Shown here in pieces: positions 26,534 to 35,303 of a stretch of DNA of 64,000 nt. Source of the stretch: Micromonospora sp. RP3T (GTDB taxonomy: Bacteria; Actinomycetota; Actinomycetes; Mycobacteriales; Micromonosporaceae). Positions within the stretch are counted from its first letter, which is position 1, and every line of letters starts with the position of its first letter. Under the pieces are notes generated by a model, which was not told where the DNA came from, did no database searches, and saw nothing but the letters and a program-made list of their open reading frames with translations. The stretch is from NCBI RefSeq assembly GCF_003027925.1, contig NZ_PYPS01000016.1, positions 1 to 64,000 of the forward strand. The letters are read 5' to 3'. A program made the translations under genes and the position numbers.

Positions 26534-28035
26534 CGTTCGGGCAGGTCTTGCTGGTGGCCGTGGTCGCGGTCCCGGCGCTGGGCGCGGTGGCGACCGCGAC
26601 CGTGCCGGGTGACCGGGCCGGCCGGCTGGTCGGCACCGCCGCCGCCGCGTTGACGCTGCTGGCGACGTTGCCGCTGGTCGGCGGCGAGCACGGCTGGTTC
26701 GGGTACGGTCCGCGCCCGGCGGTGCAGCCGTGGCACCGGCTCGACGTGCCCTGGGTGCCGGGCCTCGACCTGCGCTTCCATCTGGGCGTGGACGGCATCT
26801 CCTGGCCGCTGGTGGGGCTGACCGCGCTGCTCACGTTGCTGTGCTGCGGCTACACGGTGTGGCGGGTGCCGGCCGGTGGCGGCAGCGGGCGGGCGCTGGT
26901 GGCGTTGCTGCTGGTGGTCGAGGTGGGCATCCTCGGCACGTTCCTGGCGCTGGACCTGGTGCTGTTCTTCCTCTTCTTCGAGGTCGTGCTGCTGCCGATG
27001 TACGCGATCATCGCCGGCTGGGGTGGTGACGACCGGCGGCGGGCGGCCCGCAAGTTCGCGCTCTACACGCTGTTCGGCTCGGTGCTGCTGCTGGTCGGCG
27101 TCTACGTCGTGGTGGCCGCCGCGGGCACCGCCGACCTGGTCACGTTGACCGGCGGCGCCGGCCTGTCGCGGAGCACCCAGCTCGCCGCGTTCACGCTGCT
27201 GGCGTTGGCGTTCGCGGTGAAGAGCCCGCTGTGGCCGCTGCACTCGTGGCTGCCCGACGCGCACACCCAGGCGCCGACCGTGGGCAGCGTGATCCTGGCC
27301 GGGGTGCTGCTGAAGATGGGCACGTACGGGTTGATCCGGGTAGCGGTGGGGGTGGCCCCGGAGGGGGCCCGCTGGGCGTCGCCGGTGCTCGGCGCGCTCG
27401 CCGTCGCGGCCATTCTGATCGGTGGCCTGGTCTGCCTGGCGCAGGACGAGCTGAAGCGGCTGATCGCGTATTCGAGCGTGGGCCACATGGGCTTCGTGCT
27501 GCTGGGGGTGGCCACGCTCACCGCGACCGGTCTCCAGGCGGCGCTGATCGGCAACATCGCCCACGGGGTCATCACCGGCCTGCTGTTCTTCCTGGCCGGG
27601 GCGGTCAAGGACCGGACGCACACCGGTTCGTTGGCCGAGCTGTCCGGGTTGCGGGAGACCGCGCCCCGGCTGGCCGGGCTGCTGGGCTTCGCCGCGGTCG
27701 CCTCGCTGGGGCTGCCCGGCCTGGCCGGCTTCTGGGGTGAGGCGTTCGCGGTGGTGGCGGCCGTGCGGCGGGGCGGGCCGCTGTGGCTGACGCTGGCGGT
27801 GCTGGCCGCGCTGGGCGGCGCGCTGGCCGCCGCGTACCTGTTGCGGTTGTTGCGCCGGGTCACCCACGGCCGGCCCTCCCCGGCGGTGGCCCCGCTCGGG
27901 CCGGGGCTGGCCGGCGCGGAGGTGACCGCGTGGGCGCCGCTGGTGCTGCTGGCGCTGGCGGTCGGCCTGGCCCCGGCGTTGGTCCTGTCCTACGCTTCCG
28001 GCCCGGTGGAGGCGCTGCTGGGGGTCGTGCCATGA
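26530..28035 (+). CDS. nuoM: NADH-quinone oxidoreductase subunit M-like protein
   Basis: 501 residues, about 14 membrane helices. FHLGVDGISWPLVGLTALLTLL and FEVVLLPMYAIIAGWG (Glu in FFEVVL) mark the antiporter core. FAVKSPLWPLHSWLPDAHTQAPTVGSVILAGVLLKMGTYG and QDELKRLIAYSSVGHMGFVLLG are the classic NuoM motifs. It is translationally coupled to nuoL and nuoN through 4-base overlaps. Confidence 0.95.
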   Translation: MTFGQVLLVAVVAVPALGAVATATVPGDRAGRLVGTAAAALTLLATLPLVGGEHGWFGYGPRPAVQPWHRLDVPWVPGLDLRFHLGVDGISWPLVGLTALLTLLCCGYTVWRVPAGGGSGRALVALLLVVEVGILGTFLALDLVLFFLFFEVVLLPMYAIIAGWGGDDRRRAARKFALYTLFGSVLLLVGVYVVVAAAGTADLVTLTGGAGLSRSTQLAAFTLLALAFAVKSPLWPLHSWLPDAHTQAPTVGSVILAGVLLKMGTYGLIRVAVGVAPEGARWASPVLGALAVAAILIGGLVCLAQDELKRLIAYSSVGHMGFVLLGVATLTATGLQAALIGNIAHGVITGLLFFLAGAVKDRTHTGSLAELSGLRETAPRLAGLLGFAAVASLGLPGLAGFWGEAFAVVAAVRRGGPLWLTLAVLAALGGALAAAYLLRLLRRVTHGRPSPAVAPLGPGLAGAEVTAWAPLVLLALAVGLAPALVLSYASGPVEALLGVVP

Positions 28036-29498
28036 GTCTGGTGCAGAGCGTGGACAACGTGGCGTTGCTGCCGGGTTACCTGGCCGCCGGCACCGCGATC
28101 CTGGTGCTCCTGGTGGACCTGCTGGTGGCCCGTCCGACGATCACCACGGTCGTGGCGGCGCTCGGCGCGGTCGGCACCGCGGCCGGTGCGGCGCTGGTGG
28201 GCGCGACCGGCACCCGGCGCACGTTCTGCGTCGGCGCCGACTGCTCCTGGGTGTGGAACGGTCGGGCCGCGGTGGCGGCGGTGGTGATCGCGCTGCTCAC
28301 GCTCGGCGTGCTGGCGATCTCCGGTCCGCTGCTGCGCGCCGGGCGTACGCCGGCCGGGGAATACTGCTTCCTGCTCGCCTGCGCGATGACCGGCGGCGTG
28401 GTGCTCGGCGCGGCCGGGGACCTGATCACGCTGATCGTGGCGTTGGAGACGTTGACGCTGCCGTTGTACGTGCTGGTCGGGCTGCGCCGGGCCAGCCTGG
28501 CCGGGGCCGAGGCGGCGGTGACGTTCTTCGTGGTCAGCGTGGTCGCCACCACGGTGACGCTGCTCGGCGCCGCGTTGCTCTACGCGGTCACCGGCAGCCT
28601 GCACCTGGACCGGCTCGGCGCGACCCTGGCCGCCCGGGACGACCTGACCGACCTGCCGCTGACCACTGTCGCGGTGGCGCTGGTGGTGGCCGGGCTGGCG
28701 TTCAAGGTGGCCGCGGTGCCATTCCACGCCTGGGCGCCGGCCACCTACGACGGGGCGCCGCTGCCGGTGGCCGCGTACCTGTCGACCGCGTCGAAGCTGG
28801 GCGGCGTGGTGGCGTTGCTGGCGGTGGTGCAGCGGGCGCTGCCGGGCGGGGTGACCGGTCCGGTGCTGGCGTTGCTGGCGGTGCTGACGATGACGGTGGG
28901 CAATCTGGTGGCGCTGCGCCAGCGGCGTACCGTGCGGTTGTTGGCCTGGTCGTCGGTGGCCCAGGCGGGCTACGTTCTGGCCCCGCTGGGCGCGTTGGCG
29001 CTGGCCGCCGGGCGCACCCCGGACGCCCGCGCCGGGGCGTACGCGGCGGCGGTCGCGTACGCCGTGTTCTTCGTGCTGCTGGAGTTGGCCGCGTTCGCCG
29101 CGGTGGTGGCGTTGCGGCCGGCGGACGGTGACGGCGGCACGCTCGCCGACCTGCGCGGCGCGGCGCGGCGGCACCCGTGGGTGGGTGGCGCGTTCGCGTT
29201 GGCGTTGATCGGGTTGGCCGGGCTGCCGCCGGGGCTGGCCGGGCTGTTCGCCAAGGTGACGGTGGTGCGGTCGCTGCTGGCCGGGCACGCCGGCTGGTTG
29301 GCCCTGGTGGTGGCGTTGAACGCGGTGCTGGGCCTGGCGTACTACCTGCGGGTGACGGCGTCGCTCTACGCGGTGCCCAGCGGCGCCGCCGCGGCCCGAC
29401 CGGCCCGCGCGGTGGCGGTCGCGCTCGGGGTGGCCACCGTGGCGGCCGTGGTGATCGGGCTCGCACCGCAGCTCGTGCTGGACGTGGCGGCCCGCTGA
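28032..29498 (+). CDS. nuoN: NADH-quinone oxidoreductase subunit N-like protein
   Basis: 488 residues. The ATG overlaps the nuoM stop by 4 bases. LALETLTLPLYVLVGLRRASLAGAEAAVTFFVVSVVATTVTLLGAALLYAVTGS-like segments and FKVAAVPFHAWAPATYDGAPLPVAAYLSTASKLGG match NuoN. It is the third antiporter-like subunit and the last gene of the nuoIJKLMN operon; htpX follows after 150 bases with its own ribosome site. Confidence 0.95.
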   Translation: MSLVQSVDNVALLPGYLAAGTAILVLLVDLLVARPTITTVVAALGAVGTAAGAALVGATGTRRTFCVGADCSWVWNGRAAVAAVVIALLTLGVLAISGPLLRAGRTPAGEYCFLLACAMTGGVVLGAAGDLITLIVALETLTLPLYVLVGLRRASLAGAEAAVTFFVVSVVATTVTLLGAALLYAVTGSLHLDRLGATLAARDDLTDLPLTTVAVALVVAGLAFKVAAVPFHAWAPATYDGAPLPVAAYLSTASKLGGVVALLAVVQRALPGGVTGPVLALLAVLTMTVGNLVALRQRRTVRLLAWSSVAQAGYVLAPLGALALAAGRTPDARAGAYAAAVAYAVFFVLLELAAFAAVVALRPADGDGGTLADLRGAARRHPWVGGAFALALIGLAGLPPGLAGLFAKVTVVRSLLAGHAGWLALVVALNAVLGLAYYLRVTASLYAVPSGAAAARPARAVAVALGVATVAAVVIGLAPQLVLDVAAR

Positions 29499-29648
29499 CC
29501 GGTTCCTGCCCGGGTGGGCGGTCGGTTCAGCGGTCGCACAGGAATCCCCAGTCAACTTTCAGCCATGAGCCGGATGGTTGACGGGTACCGGTGTGTTGGA
29601 CCGGTCAGCGGGTTCCCCGCGTGGGCCCGCGGCACCGAAGGAGCGATC

Positions 29649-30527
29649 GTGCATCACAACCGTCTCAAGACCGCAGCGCTGCTCGGCCTGTTGACCTCGC
29701 TGATCCTCGCGGTCGGCTACTGGTTCGGTGGGAGCGGCGGTCTCGTCATCGCCGTGCTCGTCTCGTTGGTGATGAACGGCGTGACCTACTTCTACTCCGA
29801 CAAGCTGGCCCTGCGCTCGATGAAGGCGCAGCCGGTCAGCGAGGCCCAGTTCCCCGAGCTCTACCGCATGGTGCGGGAGTTGTCCACGCAGGCCGGCAAG
29901 CCGATGCCCCGGCTCTACGTGAGCCCGACGTCGCAGCCGAACGCGTTCGCCACCGGCCGTAACCCGGAGCACGCGGCGGTCTGCGTCACCCAGGGCATCG
30001 TGGAGGTCCTGGACTACCGGGAGTTGCGCGGCGTGATCGGGCACGAGCTGTCGCACGTCTACAACCGCGACATCCTGATCTCCAGCGTGGCGGCCGGTCT
30101 GGCCGGCATCATCACCATGCTGGCGAACATCGCCTGGTTCATCCCGTTGGGCTCCTCGGACGACGAGGACGGCCCGAACCCGGCGGTGCTGCTGCTCACC
30201 CTGATCCTCGGCCCGATCGCGGCCACCGTGATCCAGTTGGCGATCAGCCGCAGCCGGGAGTACCAGGCCGACCAGTCCGGCGCGGAGCTGAGCCGCGACC
30301 CGCTGGCCCTGGCCAGCGCGCTGAAGAAGATCCACATGGGTACGCAGGCCCGCCCGCTCGCACCGCAGGGCCAGCTCGCCAGCACCGCGCACCTGATGAT
30401 CGACAACCCGTTCAAGCGGGGCGGCGGCATCGCCGCGATGTTCGCCACCCACCCGCCGATGGAACAGCGGGTGGCCCGGCTGGAACAGATGGCCCGCAAC
30501 TCCGGGCCGGTGCAGTTCCAGCGCTGA
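29649..30527 (+). CDS. htpX: Membrane zinc metalloprotease HtpX
   Basis: 292 residues, M48 family protease that degrades damaged membrane proteins. Two N-terminal helices are followed by [32 protein letters not shown], the zinc site [11 protein letters not shown], two further helices, and the third ligand in [16 protein letters not shown]. The GTG start has AAGGAG 5 bases upstream. An upstream in-frame ATG (29565) would add residues unlike the family. A hairpin terminator follows. Confidence 0.95.
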   Translation: MHHNRLKTAALLGLLTSLILAVGYWFGGSGGLVIAVLVSLVMNGVTYFYSDKLALRSMKAQPVSEAQFPELYRMVRELSTQAGKPMPRLYVSPTSQPNAFATGRNPEHAAVCVTQGIVEVLDYRELRGVIGHELSHVYNRDILISSVAAGLAGIITMLANIAWFIPLGSSDDEDGPNPAVLLLTLILGPIAATVIQLAISRSREYQADQSGAELSRDPLALASALKKIHMGTQARPLAPQGQLASTAHLMIDNPFKRGGGIAAMFATHPPMEQRVARLEQMARNSGPVQFQR

Positions 30528-30548
30528 CCCGTCCGTCCGCCACCCTCT

Positions 30549-30574
30549 GCCCGCGTCCGACCCCGGACGCGGGC
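30549..30574. terminator. Hairpin after htpX
   Basis: A perfect 11-bp stem (30549-30559 with 30564-30574, ACCC loop) lies between htpX and the convergent MFS gene. Confidence 0.7.
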
Positions 30575-30612
30575 GGAGTCGTGTTCCGGCCGCCGTCCGA
30601 GGGGGGCCGGTC

Positions 30613-31791
30613 TCAGACCGGTTCGGGAATCCGGTCCAGCCGGGTGAACAGCCCCACGACGAGCAGCAGCAGCCCCGCCGCCAGGTAGGCCGCGGCCGGG
30701 CCGAACAGCGCAGCGGTGCCGCCGAGCAGGAAGATCCCGACGCCGGAGAGCATGATGTTGCCGGCCACCATGGTCGCCTCCACCTGCCCCATCCGTTCCC
30801 GGGGCGCCAACCGCGCGAACGTCGCCTGCGCGCCGATCAGCCAGCCGCCACCGGCGCCGACCAGCGCGTTCGCCACGGCCAGCGCCCAGAGCGGGGCACC
30901 GGTCACCACCAGCAGGGCGGCCAGCAGGAACGCGGTGCCGAGCGCGCGGGTGGCCAGGACCTGCCCGGCGATCCGGGCCAGCCAGCTCCGACGCCCGACC
31001 ACAAGCACGAACACGGCCCCACCGAACGACGAGGCGGCCAGCAGCACCGGTCGCCAGGCCCCGCCGGTCAGGTCCGGGGCGAGCGTCTCCGGCAGCGCCC
31101 CGGACAGCGCGGTGGTCACTGTCAGCAGGGCCACCCCGCGCAGGACCGGATGGCCGGCGATGATCCGCAGGCCGGCGGTGGCGGGCGGTCGGGGACCCCG
31201 GTGCTCCTGCCGACCGACCGGCAGGCCGGCGAGCACCACGGCCGCGAGCAGGAACGACACCAGGTCGATCACCAGTGCCGTCCGGGGGCCGAGCGCCACC
31301 GTCATGCTCGCGCCGGCGAGCAGGCCGACGACCTGGCCGCTCTGGTTCGCGAACGCGGAGAGCCCGAACAGCGGCAACCGCAGCGGCGCCGCCACCGCCT
31401 CGGCGGCGACCGCCACGTGCACGCTCGAATACCCGGCCCGGACCGCGCCGAGCAGCCCGGCGGCCACGATCGCCGGCAGCGGTTCGGGCACCACCACCGG
31501 CACGGCGATGAGCACCGCGCCGGCCAGCGACAGCCCGACCAGCATGGTGCGTCGGCCCGGCACGTCCAGCCAGCCGCTGAACACGGTCGCGACCAGCAGC
31601 GCGGGCAGCGTCCGGGCGGCGTAGACGGCGGCCGGCCCGAGCACCGAGTCGGTCTGGTCGTAGGCGAGCAGCAGCAGCGCGGCGAGCCCGACGAAGTCAC
31701 CCAGCTCGGAGATGCCCCGGGCGATCAGCAGCCGGGACGCCACCGAATGCCGGAAGAGCGCCCGGTAGCCGGGCGTCGCGGGGTCGGTCAT
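30613..31791 (-). CDS. MFS transporter, probable drug/metabolite exporter
   Basis: 392 residues with about 12 membrane helices (for example LIARGISELGDFVGLAALLLLAYDQ and ALFGPAAAYLAAGLLLLVVGLF), typical of the MFS_3 exporters. The ATG at 31789-31791 is chosen because it overlaps the stop of a 19-codon upstream ORF by an ATGA junction; no earlier in-frame start fits. The leader is about 110 bases and includes a small hairpin. A perfect 18-bp palindrome overlaps its likely promoter, so expression is probably controlled by an unlinked repressor. Confidence 0.85.
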   Translation of the reverse strand: MTDPATPGYRALFRHSVASRLLIARGISELGDFVGLAALLLLAYDQTDSVLGPAAVYAARTLPALLVATVFSGWLDVPGRRTMLVGLSLAGAVLIAVPVVVPEPLPAIVAAGLLGAVRAGYSSVHVAVAAEAVAAPLRLPLFGLSAFANQSGQVVGLLAGASMTVALGPRTALVIDLVSFLLAAVVLAGLPVGRQEHRGPRPPATAGLRIIAGHPVLRGVALLTVTTALSGALPETLAPDLTGGAWRPVLLAASSFGGAVFVLVVGRRSWLARIAGQVLATRALGTAFLLAALLVVTGAPLWALAVANALVGAGGGWLIGAQATFARLAPRERMGQVEATMVAGNIMLSGVGIFLLGGTAALFGPAAAYLAAGLLLLVVGLFTRLDRIPEPV

Positions 31792-31847
31792 CGGGCTGAC
31801 GGGTCCGCTGCCTCGACCCGCGACGGCGCACCCGCCGTGCCGCTCAT
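31788..31847 (-). CDS. Upstream leader peptide, 19 residues
   Basis: An ATG at 31845-31847 with GGAGG four bases upstream opens a 19-codon frame (peptide MSGTAGAPSRVEAADPSAR) whose TGA overlaps the MFS ATG as ATGA. The arrangement implies translational coupling. Whether the peptide itself matters is unknown; it has no obvious stalling motif. Confidence 0.5.
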   Translation of the reverse strand: MSGTAGAPSRVEAADPSAR

Positions 31848-31864
31848 CCGACCTCCGTAGACGC

Positions 31865-31884
31865 CGGCGGCGACCCTGCCGCCG
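31865..31884 (-). promoter_or_regulatory. Small stem-loop in the MFS leader
   Basis: A 7-bp GC stem (31865-31871 with 31878-31884, 6-base loop) lies in the transcribed leader between the predicted start of transcription and the upstream ORF. It could fold in the mRNA and affect access to the upstream ribosome site. Confidence 0.4.
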
Positions 31885-31909
31885 TTGGCATGGACTCAAT
31901 TCGATGAGG

Positions 31910-31935
31910 AACCTACCCCGTACCGATCGGTACGG
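31910..31935 (-). promoter_or_regulatory. Promoter with overlapping perfect 18-bp palindrome
   Basis: CCGTACCGATCGGTACGG at 31918-31935 is a perfect palindrome of the kind bound by TetR-type dimers. On the minus strand it is followed 2 bases later by TAGGTT (31910-31915), a good -10. Binding would occlude the -10/-35 spacer of the MFS gene. No regulator gene is adjacent. Confidence 0.65.
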
Positions 31936-31985
31936 CAGCCCCTGTCCTCCGGCCGGATGTGCGGTGGCGGGGCCCGGCCCGGGCG

Positions 31986-33626
31986 TCAGCGCTGCTGCCC
32001 GCAGAGCCGGGCGGTGGAGAACGGCGGGCCCGGCGTCACCTGACCCCGCCAGACCGGGTTGATGGTGACCGCCAGCGCCGGGGCCTGCCAGGCCGCGCCG
32101 AGCAGTTGCAGCGTGGGGTACTCGGACCGCCGCTGCTGGACGTCCCGGCCCGCCAGGAAGTCGATCGCCCGCTCGGTGACGTCCGGCTGGCCCAGCAGCC
32201 CGCCGTGCAGGGCGGGCACCTCGTAGACCGGGATCTGGGTGAACGGGCCGGGCGGGAGTTCCGTCGCGCTGACCGTCGGCAGGAAGGCGATCATCCGTAC
32301 GCCGGGGACCGGGCACATGGTCTGGAAGCGGTAGAACGGCGCGTTCGCCAGCAGCGAGCGGATGAACGGCTCGTCCGGGCTGTCCCCGCCCCCGCTGACG
32401 CGGGCCACCAGCGCGAAGATCCCGCGCAACTGCCAGCCCGGGGCGATCCCCCAGCCCGCCGCCGCGTCCTCCGGCGGATAGTAGACGCGGGCGGCGCGGA
32501 CCAGTGGGCTGAACATCAGCAGCGCCTTGACCGGCGAATCCGGGTGGTCGCGCAGGTAGGTCCGTCCCACCATCGCACCCTCGCTCTCGCCGAGCAGCGC
32601 CACCGGCCGGCCGGTCCGCGCGTGCAACGCGTCCACCTGCCGGGCGAGCAGGGCCGCGCTCGAATCCAGCGAGCGGTGCGTGTCCTGCGGGCCGTACGGC
32701 AGCGGCCGTCCGGCGGCGTCCTGGCCGGCGTAGGAGAACGTCTCCGCCGCCGGGTCGGCGGCGGGCCGACCGTCGTACCGCGAATCGTGCGTGCCGAGCA
32801 CGATCACCGCGTACCGGACCGAGGCGGGCAGCGGCCGGTCGAGCAGCGGCGGCCGGAACGTCCTCACCTGGTGGGCCGGACGCGACGTCACCACCTGGGC
32901 CGCCAGCGGGATGGCCAGCGCGAGCACCACCACGATCGGGGCCACCGGGACCCGGGGCCAGTGGACCCGGGTCGGCAGCAGCGCCGCGCGGACCGACCGG
33001 TTCCACAGCAGCCCGTTGGCGGCTCCGGCGAGCGCCGCCACCAGCAGCGTCCACCAGCCGGGCACCCGCCAGACGACCGCCCCGGCCACGGTGATCACCA
33101 CGAAGTCGAGCAGCGACCAGCCGACCAGCGCCGCTGACGGCAGCCCACGCCACCCGTGGACGTTGACCGCCGCCCGTTGCAGGAACGGCGCGAGCAGCAG
33201 CATCGGCCCCACCGCGGCGAACACGAACCAGGAGAGCGACACCACGCCGGCGGCGACGGCGAGCGCGGCGAACGGGGTGACGATCACCGCGGTCAACGCC
33301 GCGATCCCCAGATTGCGCCGCAGGATCCGCCGCCGGTCCGGCCGGGGCGCCTCGGCCGGCCAGGCGAGGCTCACCAGGCCGGCACAGAGCAGCCCGCGCA
33401 GCCCGATGGCGACCACCAGCCCGAGCGCGTACTCCTGCCAGGAGTCGTGGTAGACCAGCAGCCACCGCATGTCGTTGTACGAGTCGTACGGCCAGACCGC
33501 CGAGCCCTGCGGGGAGAGGCCCTCCGCGCTGCGGAAGTCAAGCGCCAGGAACAGCACGTTCTGCAGCACCGGGACGGCCGCGGCGAGCGCGGCGAGCCCG
33601 AGCAGCCTGCCCCTCGGGTGGCTCAC
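31986..33626 (-). CDS. Membrane protein with C-terminal alpha/beta-hydrolase-like domain
   Basis: 546 residues. The first 250 contain about six to seven membrane helices; the extracytoplasmic C-terminal domain has VRYAVIVLGTHDSRYDG, a nucleophile-elbow-like VALLGESEGAMVGRTYL (G-x-S-x-G Ser), and a late ALHGGLL His candidate, suggesting a serine hydrolase or esterase outside the membrane. PVKALLMFSPLVRAARVYYPPED fits the strand after the elbow. I do not recognise a named family. The gap to the downstream MFS gene holds that gene's promoter, so the two are not obviously an operon. Confidence 0.8.
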   Translation of the reverse strand: MSHPRGRLLGLAALAAAVPVLQNVLFLALDFRSAEGLSPQGSAVWPYDSYNDMRWLLVYHDSWQEYALGLVVAIGLRGLLCAGLVSLAWPAEAPRPDRRRILRRNLGIAALTAVIVTPFAALAVAAGVVSLSWFVFAAVGPMLLLAPFLQRAAVNVHGWRGLPSAALVGWSLLDFVVITVAGAVVWRVPGWWTLLVAALAGAANGLLWNRSVRAALLPTRVHWPRVPVAPIVVVLALAIPLAAQVVTSRPAHQVRTFRPPLLDRPLPASVRYAVIVLGTHDSRYDGRPAADPAAETFSYAGQDAAGRPLPYGPQDTHRSLDSSAALLARQVDALHARTGRPVALLGESEGAMVGRTYLRDHPDSPVKALLMFSPLVRAARVYYPPEDAAAGWGIAPGWQLRGIFALVARVSGGGDSPDEPFIRSLLANAPFYRFQTMCPVPGVRMIAFLPTVSATELPPGPFTQIPVYEVPALHGGLLGQPDVTERAIDFLAGRDVQQRRSEYPTLQLLGAAWQAPALAVTINPVWRGQVTPGPPFSTARLCGQQR

Positions 33627-33817
33627 CGTTCCTCCTCGACCCCGGTCTCCCTCCCCGACTCTCCGACGCCGGGTGGTCGCGGCGGGACGGAATGCCGGAA
33701 ATCGTTGGCGCGATCCGGGTGGGCCGGGCCACTGTGAGGCAGCCGACCGTTCCGCCCATCCTCGGTCGGCGTTAGGGTCGAAGCGCTTCTGACTCGTTAC
33801 ATCCCTGGAGGTGGACA

Positions 33818-35077
33818 GTGGCCGCGCTGCGCCAGTACCTGGGTGTCTGGCGGATCCCCGGCGCGCCGATGCTGTTGATCCTCGGCATCATCGGGCGGCT
33901 CGGGATCGGCATGACCCCGCTGGCGCTGCTGCTGGTGGTCGAGCAGGTCACCGGCCGCTACTCGCTCGCCGCCGTCGCCGGCGGCATCTACGCGCTCTCC
34001 GGTGCCGCGCTCAGCCCGATCGCCGGCCGGATCGCCGACCGGGTCGGCCCCACCCCGGTGCTGCTGGCCACCGCGCTGGCCCACCCGCTGGCGCTGCTCG
34101 GGCTGCTCGGCGCCAGCCGCTCCGACGCCGGCAACCTCGCCCTGATCTACCTCGCGGCGGGCGTCGCCGGCGGCACGTATCCGCCGCTGACCGCCGCCAT
34201 CCGGGGCGCCTGGAACGACCTGACCACGCCGGCCAGCGGGCGCGGGCACCTGCGCAACACCGCGCTCGCGGCCGAGACCTCCCTGTTCGAGGTCGTCTTC
34301 GTGCTCGGCCCGCTGCTGGTGGCCGGCTTCGTGCTGTTCGCCGACGCGTCCACCGCGCTGCTCGGCGCCGCCGTGGTCACCCTGGTCGGCACCGGATCGG
34401 TCGCGCTCGGCCGGGTGATGCGCGCTTGGCGCCCGCACCCGCGTGAACACCACGCCCGGGGGCTCGGCCCGCTGCGCGTCGGTGGCTTCCCCGCGTTGCT
34501 GCTCTGCGTGGCCAGCCTCGGCATCGCGTTCGGCGCGTCCGGCGTGATCGTCCCGGCCTTCGCCGGCAGCAGCGGCGCCGCCGACCCGGAGAGCCTGGCC
34601 GGCGTGCTGCTCGCCGTCTGGGGCATCGGCAGCGCCGCCGGTGGCTTCACCTTCGGGGTACGCAAGCCGGCCGCCAACATGACCCGCCAGTTCGCCTGGC
34701 TGCTCGGCGCGGTGGCGGCCAGCTTCGCCGTCTTCGCGGTCATGCCCGGCCCGGTCGCGCTCGGCGTCGCGTTGATGCTCGGCGGCGCCGCCATCGCGCC
34801 CGCGCTCACGCTGGAGAACACGCTCGTCGGGCGGATCGCCCCGGCCGGCATGCTCAACGAGGCGTACACCTGGGTGGTGACCATGTCGGTCGCGGCGAGC
34901 GCGGCCGGCGGCGCGGTCGCCGGCCTGATCGTCGACCACGCCGGCGGCGTGCCGTGGGCGTTCCTCTTCGCCGGCGCGGCCGTCGCCGTCGGGGCCGTGG
35001 TCGCCGCGCTGCCCACCGGCCCGATCGCCCGCGCCGAGGCGTCCGCGGTCCGCGCCGAGCAGTCGCTCGCCGCCTGA
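33818..35077 (+). CDS. MFS transporter
   Basis: 419 residues, about 12 helices with the loop 2-3 motif [15 protein letters not shown] (GxxxDRxGxR-like). The GTG start is supported by GGAGGTGGACA immediately upstream. The sequence resembles actinobacterial MFS proteins of unknown substrate. Its 3' flank holds a 13-bp tandem repeat array and a strong hairpin before a convergent MFS gene. Confidence 0.88.
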   Translation: MAALRQYLGVWRIPGAPMLLILGIIGRLGIGMTPLALLLVVEQVTGRYSLAAVAGGIYALSGAALSPIAGRIADRVGPTPVLLATALAHPLALLGLLGASRSDAGNLALIYLAAGVAGGTYPPLTAAIRGAWNDLTTPASGRGHLRNTALAAETSLFEVVFVLGPLLVAGFVLFADASTALLGAAVVTLVGTGSVALGRVMRAWRPHPREHHARGLGPLRVGGFPALLLCVASLGIAFGASGVIVPAFAGSSGAADPESLAGVLLAVWGIGSAAGGFTFGVRKPAANMTRQFAWLLGAVAASFAVFAVMPGPVALGVALMLGGAAIAPALTLENTLVGRIAPAGMLNEAYTWVVTMSVAASAAGGAVAGLIVDHAGGVPWAFLFAGAAVAVGAVVAALPTGPIARAEASAVRAEQSLAA

Positions 35078-35091
35078 GCCCCTCCCACCCT

Positions 35092-35169
35092 CTCCCGCGC
35101 GCCGCTCCCGCGCGCCGCTCCCGCGCGCCGCTCCCGCGCGCCTCTCCCGCGCGCCGCTCCCGCGCTGCT
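35092..35169. repeat. 13-bp tandem repeat, six copies
   Basis: The unit CTCCCGCGCGCCG is repeated six times without spacers (starts 35092, 35105, 35118, 35131, 35144, 35157); copies four and six carry changes in their last bases. It starts 15 bases after the MFS stop and is noncoding; a likely variable-number locus. Confidence 0.95.
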
Positions 35170-35216
35170 TCCTCGCGTTGATCATTAAGGTGGCGGCCGC
35201 GAGAGGGCTCCGGCAG

Positions 35217-35268
35217 CGGTGTGGGTGCACTTGTGGTCGCCTGAGCGACAACAAGTGCACCCACACCG
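35217..35268. terminator. Strong hairpin between convergent MFS genes
   Basis: Two 24-base arms (35217-35240 and 35245-35268) pair with one mismatch around a CTGA loop. The core GGGTGCACTTGT is AT-richer than its surroundings. Placement between two convergent genes supports a bidirectional terminator. Confidence 0.88.
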
Positions 35269-35303
35269 GACGGCGCCGTGGCCGCGGCGGGTGCGCGATG
35301 GGC

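Noticed and set aside
31792..33465. Single large minus-strand frame joining the membrane hydrolase region to the MFS gene
   Set aside because: The upstream portion is a different frame of the hydrolase gene; a promoter, palindrome and coupled small ORF lie between them.
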